Below the pieces are notes generated by a model. It was not told the DNA's origin, ran no database searches, and worked only from the letters and a program-made list of their open reading frames with translations. This document shows, one piece after another, positions 58,211-64,000 of a DNA stretch of 64,000 nucleotides. This DNA is from JAIYCX01 sp964353175 (GTDB taxonomy: Bacteria; Bdellovibrionota_C; UBA2361; SZUA-149; DAOLCO01): NCBI GenBank assembly GCA_964353175.1, contig CAYGUX010000001.1, positions 248,001-312,000 of the forward strand. Reading direction: 5' to 3'. The position numbers and the translations under genes were made by a program. How positions within the stretch are numbered: the stretch's first letter is position 1; each line of letters begins with the position of its first letter.

Positions 58211-59464
58211 ATGAAAATTGCAGTTATAGGTGGGGGAGTGGCAGGAATAGTTACATCCTACTTACTAAGTAGAGAGCACGATGTTGAGATATTTGAGAGT
58301 AATGAATATCTCGGAGGCCATACCAACACCATAGAGATAGAATCTGGGCCCGACAAAGGTCTTAGTGTGGATACAGGATTCATAGTTCTAAACGATAAGA
58401 ATTACCCTAATTTTCAAAAGTTCTTACAGCAAATAGAAGTTCCAGTTAGATATAGCGATATGTCCTTTAGTTTCTTCAGTGAACAAAATGGCCTTCAGTA
58501 TGCTGGGACAACCCTTAATGGATTGTTTGCGCAACGTAAAAACATCTTCAATCCACAATTTCATAAATTCCTGCTTAACCTAGTGCAGTTTTGCTTAAGA
58601 GCACAAAGAGATCTTAAAGAAGGAATTTCAGACGTCACCTTACGTAAATACCTTAGCGATAGAAACACTAGCGCCTACGTCATTAACAACTTCCTTCTCC
58701 CAATGGGTGCAGCCATTTGGTCCGCTCCACTAGATGGAATTTTAGATTTTCCAGCAAAAACCTTTCTACATTTCTTTAAAAATCATGGCTTACTGTCCCT
58801 CCTCGATAGGCCAAAATGGCAAACTGTTGTTGGAGGAAGTTATTCCTACGTTAAAAAATTTCAGACAATCTTTAATGGTAAGATTAACCTTAATACAAAA
58901 ATTAACCGAGTTCAAAGATCCGATAGTTCCGTAGATATCATTGATTTTCAAGGGAACACCAAAACTTTTGATAAAGTAGTTTTTGCAACTCATGCAGATC
59001 AAACATTAATGTTACTAGACAATCCATCTGAGCTAGAACAAGACCTACTCGGTGCGTGGAGCTACCAAAAAAATCATACAGTTCTACATACAGATATAAA
59101 TCTACTACCACCGAACAAGCGAGCCTGGGCATCATGGAACTACACTAAATTCACTGGAATTAATGGAAAAAGTAATGTCTCAGTTACATACGACATGAAC
59201 CGACTACAAGGATTAAGTAGCAAAAATCGCTACTGCGTATCTCTTAATTGCAGTTCTATAATAGACCCTAAGACAATCATAAAAGAAATTTCCTACCTCC
59301 ACCCAGTATTCAATGCCCAGGCTATTAACACTCAGGATAAACTGTTTACCCTAAACAATAAGAGCAATAGCTATTTTTGCGGCAGTTATTTTGGATATGG
59401 CTTTCACGAAGACGCTGTAAGTTCTGCTTTAAAGGTCGCGGAAGAATTTGGCATAACCTTATGA
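58211..59464 (+). CDS. FAD/NAD(P)-binding amine-oxidase-type protein of the CFA cluster
   Basis: 417 residues. MKIAVIGGGVAGIVTSYLLSREHDVEIFESNEYLGGHTNTI is the FAD-binding G-x-G-x-x-G plus G-G-H-x-x-T stretch. FIVLNDKNYPNF, PMGAAIWSAPLDGILDFPAKTFLHFFKNHGLL and the last YFCGSYFGYGFHEDAVSSAL are hallmarks of the subgroup that lies next to DUF1365 and cyclopropane-fatty-acid-synthase-like genes. Likely oxidises or desaturates a membrane fatty-acyl chain; the exact reaction is not established by sequence. The stop overlaps the fusion gene start by 4 bp. Confidence 0.9.
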   Translation: MKIAVIGGGVAGIVTSYLLSREHDVEIFESNEYLGGHTNTIEIESGPDKGLSVDTGFIVLNDKNYPNFQKFLQQIEVPVRYSDMSFSFFSEQNGLQYAGTTLNGLFAQRKNIFNPQFHKFLLNLVQFCLRAQRDLKEGISDVTLRKYLSDRNTSAYVINNFLLPMGAAIWSAPLDGILDFPAKTFLHFFKNHGLLSLLDRPKWQTVVGGSYSYVKKFQTIFNGKINLNTKINRVQRSDSSVDIIDFQGNTKTFDKVVFATHADQTLMLLDNPSELEQDLLGAWSYQKNHTVLHTDINLLPPNKRAWASWNYTKFTGINGKSNVSVTYDMNRLQGLSSKNRYCVSLNCSSIIDPKTIIKEISYLHPVFNAQAINTQDKLFTLNNKSNSYFCGSYFGYGFHEDAVSSALKVAEEFGITL

Positions 59465-61482
59465 AATCGTGCATCTACACGGGATGGCTTGATCACTCTC
59501 GCTTGACTCCAATTCTCCATCAGTTTCGATACCCCATGTATTGTTATGGGATAAATCTAGATGAGCTTGATGAGCTTAACAAAAACCTGCCCCTATTTAG
59601 CTATAACAAATTTAACTTATTCTCCATTCACGATGCTGACTACTTGCCGGGATACAAAGGCTCTATCAAGCAAAAAATCTTACAAATACTAGAAGAAAAT
59701 GCTGTCAAAGAAACAATAGTCAGAATCGAACTAGTTACGGGAGCAAGACTACTAAACTACACCTTCAATCCAGTGAGCTTCTACCGTTGCTACGACCAAA
59801 ACAACAACCTTGCTTGCTTAGTTGCAGAGGTGAACAATACGTTTGGGGAAACCCATTTATATGTTTTAACTGATCCCGAAGAAAGTAGTGGTAAATACTT
59901 AAAGTATCGCTGCAAAAAAGATTTTCACGTCTCACCCTTTAACGACTTAAAAGGTGACTATCTTTTCTACATCTTGCGTTCAAATAATGAATTAGATATC
60001 ATAATTAACATTAGTAAGGAGGATAAAGTAGTGTTTACAACAAAACTAGCTGGCTTGGCAGCACCATTAAATATTCGTAATTTAGTTAGAACGCTAATTA
60101 AATACCCCATTTCCGCAGTACTTAACTTCCCTCGCATAACATACCAAGCAGCTAAACTTACTTTCCTAAAACGCTTGCCAATTTACACTAAACCAATTGC
60201 CAGTAGTAATATGACAATTAAGAAGGCACCTCCTGGAATATTACAAAGACTATGCCTGAGGATAACCTCTAAATTTCTTTCGCGTATTAAATATGGTCAC
60301 TTAGTTATTCAATTTCCAGATCGACCAAAGATGACCTTTGGCGACCCTCTTCAAGAACCTTGCGGACAAATCAATGTGAAAAATTACGATTTCTTTGTAC
60401 GTTCTGTATTTTTTGGAGATATAGGTTTTGGAGAATCATACGTTGATCAACAATGGGAGACGAACGACCTAAGGGGGCTTTTTGAGCTTTTCCTAGAAAA
60501 CCAAAAGGAACTAGATGATCGTTCTATAGTATTCTCATATCTTGGAAGAGCGATTAACTACCTCCGACACATATTTCGATCAAACACACTGAAGGGAAGC
60601 AAATCAAACATCGGAGCACACTACGACCTAAGCAATAACTTGTTCTCTCTTATTTTAGATCCAACAATGACTTACTCGGCGGCGAAATTTTCTCATTTAG
60701 GTCAAGATCTAGAGCAAGCTCAACTTAATAAGCTTGATACGATTATTAAAAAAGCGCAAATCACCTCAACGGACCACGTCTTAGAAATTGGCTGCGGATG
60801 GGGTAGCTTCGCGATACGAGCAGCCAAACAAACTGGCTGTAGAGTCACAGGGATAACTCTATCAGAACAACAAAAGCAATATGCAGAAAAGCTCATTAAA
60901 AAGGAAAATCTAGAGAATCTGATTACGATCAAACTATGCGACTATCGCAAACTTGAGGGGCAATTTGATAAGATCATTTCAATTGAAATGCTTGAAGCCG
61001 TAGGGCATAAATATTTCGGACAGTTTTTCGCTAAGTGTGGCCAATTACTAAAAAGAAATGGAACTATTGTCCTACAAGTAATAACTTTTCCAGATAATAG
61101 ATATGAAGCATATCGACGTGGCTGTGACTGGATTCAGAAATATATTTTTCCAGGCGGCCTATGTCCTTCACTAACCGCTCTTTCTAAAGCTATGAGTACA
61201 AATTCCGAATTAGTAGTCGACAACGTTGAAAACATCGGGCTACATTACGCCGAGACTCTTTCACGATGGCAAACTAGATTAGATACAAATTATGATCAAA
61301 TAAAAAATCTGGGATTTGATGAACGTTTTTTCAGAATCTGGCGCTACTACTTTTCATATTGTGAAGCTGGCTTTACTTCAGGGACATTAAAAACACTTCA
61401 AATGGTTTTAACCAAGGCGAATAGCCAAGCTACACCAAAGATCTCACTTAGTGAAATCGAAAACAATACCGGAGGCCAATAG
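59461..61482 (+). CDS. Fusion of DUF1365 and cyclopropane-fatty-acyl-phospholipid-synthase-like methyltransferase
   Basis: 673 residues from ATG 59461 (its ATGA overlaps the previous stop). Residues 1 to about 245 are DUF1365: YTGWLDHSRLTPILHQFRYPMYCYGINLDEL, HDADYLPGYKGSIKQKI, LLNYTFNPVSFYRCYD, FGETHLYVL and KKDFHVSPFNDLKGDY. Residues about 280-660 are a CFA-synthase-like enzyme: IGAHYDLSNNLFSLILDPTMTYS, DHVLEIGCGWGSFAIRAA, ISIEMLEAVGHKYFGQFFAK, QVITFPDNRY, and DWIQKYIFPGGLCPS. The two domains are normally separate adjacent genes, so this is a genuine head-to-tail fusion with an uninterrupted frame. Probable role: SAM-dependent modification of unsaturated membrane lipids. Confidence 0.9.
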   Translation: MKSCIYTGWLDHSRLTPILHQFRYPMYCYGINLDELDELNKNLPLFSYNKFNLFSIHDADYLPGYKGSIKQKILQILEENAVKETIVRIELVTGARLLNYTFNPVSFYRCYDQNNNLACLVAEVNNTFGETHLYVLTDPEESSGKYLKYRCKKDFHVSPFNDLKGDYLFYILRSNNELDIIINISKEDKVVFTTKLAGLAAPLNIRNLVRTLIKYPISAVLNFPRITYQAAKLTFLKRLPIYTKPIASSNMTIKKAPPGILQRLCLRITSKFLSRIKYGHLVIQFPDRPKMTFGDPLQEPCGQINVKNYDFFVRSVFFGDIGFGESYVDQQWETNDLRGLFELFLENQKELDDRSIVFSYLGRAINYLRHIFRSNTLKGSKSNIGAHYDLSNNLFSLILDPTMTYSAAKFSHLGQDLEQAQLNKLDTIIKKAQITSTDHVLEIGCGWGSFAIRAAKQTGCRVTGITLSEQQKQYAEKLIKKENLENLITIKLCDYRKLEGQFDKIISIEMLEAVGHKYFGQFFAKCGQLLKRNGTIVLQVITFPDNRYEAYRRGCDWIQKYIFPGGLCPSLTALSKAMSTNSELVVDNVENIGLHYAETLSRWQTRLDTNYDQIKNLGFDERFFRIWRYYFSYCEAGFTSGTLKTLQMVLTKANSQATPKISLSEIENNTGGQ

Positions 61483-62081
61483 TGCTAGCAATAAGAATAG
61501 TGGTGTCTTTATCTATACTTTCCTACATACTCAGCTACAATAGTATTGCGCGCAGCGAGACATTAAACAACACTAAAGAAGTTTGTATTGAATCTGCCTG
61601 CTTTACTAAAACTTCGTCCATATCTTCATCCGTTCTAAGCCTACGAGGCACAGGTTTATTTGAATATTTGTTGTTTGATGTTTACTCAGGAGCATTCTAT
61701 TCAGAGGGCAAGATAACCTCAATAGCAGATGCGCTTAGTCCCGTAGAAAAGCATCTAGTCATCCACTACTATCGTCCGATATCAAAAGAAGATTTGATTG
61801 AGAGCTCAGAAAAAATATTGAAAAGCAATCCAAGCCTCAATTTAGATAAAATTCGAACAAAACTCAACACTCTCTACTCCATGTACGTCGATGTTAAAGA
61901 AGGAGACCAATACTCAATATATTACCAGCCCAATAAAGGCACAACACTCTTTCTTAATAATGTCGCGGTAGGAACTATTCCCGGAGTAGAATTTCAAAAA
62001 GCTTTTTTTGGAATTTGGTTATCTGAGCACAGCGTTAGTAAAACATTCACCAGTAGCCTTCTGGGCTTAAATAAAGAGTAG
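61482..62081 (+). CDS. Chalcone-isomerase-like exported protein
   Basis: 199 residues from GTG 61482, overlapping the stop of the fusion gene by 1 base. A signal peptide (IRIVVSLSILSYILSYNSIARS) precedes a domain with SVLSLRGTGLFEYLLFDVYSGAFY, KHLVIHYYRPISKEDLIESS and TTLFLNNVAVGTIPGVEFQKAFFGIWL. This last segment is the typical C-terminal region of bacterial chalcone-isomerase-like proteins. Bacterial members are mostly fatty-acid-binding rather than catalytic. Periplasmic; presumably carries or senses the modified lipid. Confidence 0.85.
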   Translation: MLAIRIVVSLSILSYILSYNSIARSETLNNTKEVCIESACFTKTSSISSSVLSLRGTGLFEYLLFDVYSGAFYSEGKITSIADALSPVEKHLVIHYYRPISKEDLIESSEKILKSNPSLNLDKIRTKLNTLYSMYVDVKEGDQYSIYYQPNKGTTLFLNNVAVGTIPGVEFQKAFFGIWLSEHSVSKTFTSSLLGLNKE

Positions 62082-62095
62082 TCATAGTTTCTCAC

Positions 62096-62533
62096 ATGAA
62101 AGATATTCAATCCTCACTTCTCCAATATATAGAGTTCTACGAGACTCTCAAACCTGATACCTTATTCAAACTCCAAGAATTAGTAAGTGATAATGTTACT
62201 TTCGTGGATCCATTTAACTCCATAGTTGGAGTTAAAGCCTACAGCAACATCCTAGAGGATATGTTCGTAAGATGTCAGCAACCCCACTTTAGTGTCAGCC
62301 ACTGGGCCATTAAGGATAAGACCGCCTATATAAAATGGACATTTAAATTTATTCCCCAAAAAAGTTCTGAAAAACACTGGACCATCGTCGGCCTTTCTGA
62401 AGTGGTATTTAACGACCTAGGATTAGTAGTAGAACATAGAGACTACTGGGATCCAGCATCTCAGCTTTATGAACGATTACCCTTCATCGGGATGCTTCTT
62501 AAGTGGTTACGTGGAAAGTTTGAAGTAAAATAA
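62096..62533 (+). CDS. NTF2/SnoaL-like small protein
   Basis: 145 residues with the NTF2-like cone fold: LVSDNVTFVDPFNSIVGVKAY at the start, KDKTAYIKWTFKFIP, then HWTIVGLSEVVFNDLGLVVEHRDYWDPASQLYERLPFIGML. Members of this subgroup occur regularly with the SDR, FAD, DUF1365 and CFA genes. Soluble, cytoplasmic; a cavity for a hydrophobic ligand is typical. It is the last gene of the plus-strand run; a short A+T-rich gap separates it from the convergent GT39 gene. Confidence 0.83.
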   Translation: MKDIQSSLLQYIEFYETLKPDTLFKLQELVSDNVTFVDPFNSIVGVKAYSNILEDMFVRCQQPHFSVSHWAIKDKTAYIKWTFKFIPQKSSEKHWTIVGLSEVVFNDLGLVVEHRDYWDPASQLYERLPFIGMLLKWLRGKFEVK

Positions 62534-62635
62534 CTCGAAACAACCTTTACGGTAATTCCAACATTAACATCAATATGATGTAGAAACTTTCGATCCTTTC
62601 AAGTAAGCTAAACCACAATTAAAAACTTCATACTC

Positions 62636-64000
62636 TTACACATAATTATGAAATAGAAGTAGATAAACAAATGGGGCATAGGATATAGAAAGTACCAGAA
62701 AACAATATATAGGATAAAGTTTTTTAGGAAGGTAGTTCAAATAGAGAGTCGATAAGAGTAATACTGCTCCTAAGCAGATAGCTATTACCCGAGAATAACT
62801 ACTTGGAAGCTGAGCTACCCAGTGACCTAATTCAAAAGTCATAAAGGGTATGGAGATGAAAGCAAAATATATCAAAGCAAATAATTTAGAATTCCCGCTT
62901 CCAGCTTTAAAGACACATTCATTCACACAATTAGCAAAGCCTAAAGCTAAAAAAGGGAAGAGTGCCAACTGATACCAAGGGTAGAAGAAACCACCTGCCG
63001 ATAGCAGGCAAAAGACAAAAACATAAGATGCTGCAAAAACTAAAAATATGTTATCTGTCTTCTTTCGAAATAGAACTAATCCAATCCACGCCAACAAGAG
63101 CACACCGCTCGTTTGATACATATCTTGTTCAAACATTAATCGCTTAAAAGTATCCAGCTTAAAGCCCTCACCTTCTATTTGCCCCATTGTAAATAGAAAC
63201 TCATCCCAATTTAGCAAGTAAGCATAGAGCAAGAAACCACAGACTCCCAATAATGCGCCCAGACCCGCTGATAAAAGTTCCAAATATTGTTTATGTTGCA
63301 CAGAATATAGAAAAACTGCCATAGGTATAAAAATCCCCACCTCCTTTGATATCAAAGCCAAGAAACTGAAGATAAAAATGAAACAAACTCTTTTTCTTCT
63401 GCTAGATTTTTCATTTGTAATAGCTAACAATGTTAATATTGCCAGCAAACTCACCAAACTATCCGGCTTCGCTAGAGAACCTATTGCAACATTAACAGGC
63501 AATAATGAAAAAAATAATCCACCAAGGATACTTATCTCCCTACCATAAAGCCGATTCAATAGTATTAGCAATGATACTATTGACGCTACAGCGATCAACA
63601 AAGAAGGTACCCTGATTAAAAATACAGGTAGCTGGTAGATCGATGTAGCTCCAAATAATTTAAGCCAAGCGCCAACTATCAAAGGATGCAGAGGTGGAGG
63701 ATGAAATTGGTAATCGCCTATTGAGATTATTTGACCCAGAAAAGATATCCAGTGAATAGATTTTGATTGATTGGCCCACACCCAAGAAGTTGGCTTACCC
63801 ATAGTAATTAAGTTCAAGCCCAACCAAGCATTAAACTCATCGGAAGTATATTGAAATCCCGGAACGCTACCTAGATTATTTAACCTTGAAAGCAACCCTA
63901 TAGAAACACAATTAGAACAATTAATGTAAAACAATCGGAGTGCTAAAGGCAAACGCATTCCAATAAAATATAGAATACAAAATATACCAACGCCGATCAG
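62636..64000 (-). CDS. GT39-type membrane glycosyltransferase, 5' end beyond window
   Basis: At least 454 codons. An ATG exists at 63958, but the frame stays open to the edge and adds a hydrophobic stretch (LIGVGIFCILYFIG) that completes the first membrane helix, so the true start is probably outside. YTSDEFNAWLGLNLITMGKPTSW supplies the acidic pair in the first periplasmic loop, and FHPPPLHPLIVGAWLKLFG is another GT39 landmark. About ten further helices follow. Such enzymes use polyprenyl-phosphate sugars at the periplasmic face (ArnT/PMT-like). The acceptor could be lipid A or protein; not determined. Confidence 0.8.
   Translation of the reverse strand: MIGVGIFCILYFIGMRLPLALRLFYINCSNCVSIGLLSRLNNLGSVPGFQYTSDEFNAWLGLNLITMGKPTSWVWANQSKSIHWISFLGQIISIGDYQFHPPPLHPLIVGAWLKLFGATSIYQLPVFLIRVPSLLIAVASIVSLLILLNRLYGREISILGGLFFSLLPVNVAIGSLAKPDSLVSLLAILTLLAITNEKSSRRKRVCFIFIFSFLALISKEVGIFIPMAVFLYSVQHKQYLELLSAGLGALLGVCGFLLYAYLLNWDEFLFTMGQIEGEGFKLDTFKRLMFEQDMYQTSGVLLLAWIGLVLFRKKTDNIFLVFAASYVFVFCLLSAGGFFYPWYQLALFPFLALGFANCVNECVFKAGSGNSKLFALIYFAFISIPFMTFELGHWVAQLPSSYSRVIAICLGAVLLLSTLYLNYLPKKLYPIYCFLVLSISYAPFVYLLLFHNYV

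Overview
This 64 kb window is low in G+C (roughly 37 to 40 % by eye) and comes from a Gram-negative, proteobacterium-like chromosome. The evidence is a full-length YidC with a large periplasmic domain, a proteobacterial-type 6S RNA, a DUF3833 lipoprotein and a legionaminic acid pathway. I cannot fix the class. The stress-lipid operon is familiar from gamma- and alphaproteobacteria. The RnpA N-terminal region and overall style would also suit a Bdellovibrionota or 'delta' lineage. No rRNA or tRNA gene and no CRISPR array was seen.

Layout. 1-9 kb holds miscellaneous genes: an edge-truncated AAA/DUF4143 ATPase, an AlkC-like DNA glycosylase coupled to an EamA transporter, two near-duplicate SRPBCC genes with an imported, G+C-richer sugar-isomerase-like gene between them, a membrane-anchored SRPBCC protein and an orphan histidine-kinase-like ATPase. 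9-14 kb is the conserved rpmH-rnpA-yidD-yidC-mnmE block on the minus strand. Its upstream side carries a 6S RNA gene that I recognised from sequence and closing-stem pairing, followed by a nitronate-monooxygenase-like gene. 15-27 kb is accessory and eroded. It has small secreted and membrane proteins, a 596-residue helical orphan, a G+C-richer beta-propeller gene behind an attenuator-like leader, a membrane-anchored Hsp20 beside an Hsp20 fragment, a ParDE toxin-antitoxin pair, a REP-type (RAYT) transposase inside a perfect 20-bp inverted repeat, several hairpin repeats, and two 5' fragments of a glycosyltransferase gene whose intact copy begins at 27636.

27.6-53.2 kb is a surface-glycan or flagellin-glycosylation locus. 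On the plus strand lie a Maf-like/GT4 fusion, a long GT2 protein, a C-methyltransferase, a WcbI-type protein and a GSCFA protein. On the minus strand a long collinear set encodes CMP-legionaminic acid synthesis by the GDP-sugar route: LegB, LegC, LegH, LegI, LegG, PtmE, LegF, PtmA and PtmF. It also carries modifying genes: an N-acetyl-sugar amidotransferase with HisH/HisF-like partners (acetamidino group), a sugar formyltransferase and a PIG-L deacetylase. An FkbM methyltransferase and a CgeB-like glycosyltransferase complete it. Two unfamiliar GT-B-like proteins and a GT2 follow.

53.4-62.5 kb starts with an MsbA-like ABC exporter. It continues with a cluster (DUF3833 lipoprotein, GPH-type MFS, SDR, FAD oxidoreductase, a DUF1365 + cyclopropane-fatty-acid-synthase fusion, chalcone-isomerase-like, NTF2-like) resembling sets induced by singlet oxygen/ChrR in other bacteria. 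No sigma factor or ChrR gene is in the window. A GT39-type membrane glycosyltransferase runs off the right edge.

The most notable observations are the repeated 5' cassettes of the Maf-like glycosyltransferase (one shares 202 bp of perfect identity with the intact gene), a second homogenised gene pair (212 bp perfect identity), the RAYT element within one cassette, the heavily decorated legionaminic acid locus, and the DUF1365-CFA fusion operon.
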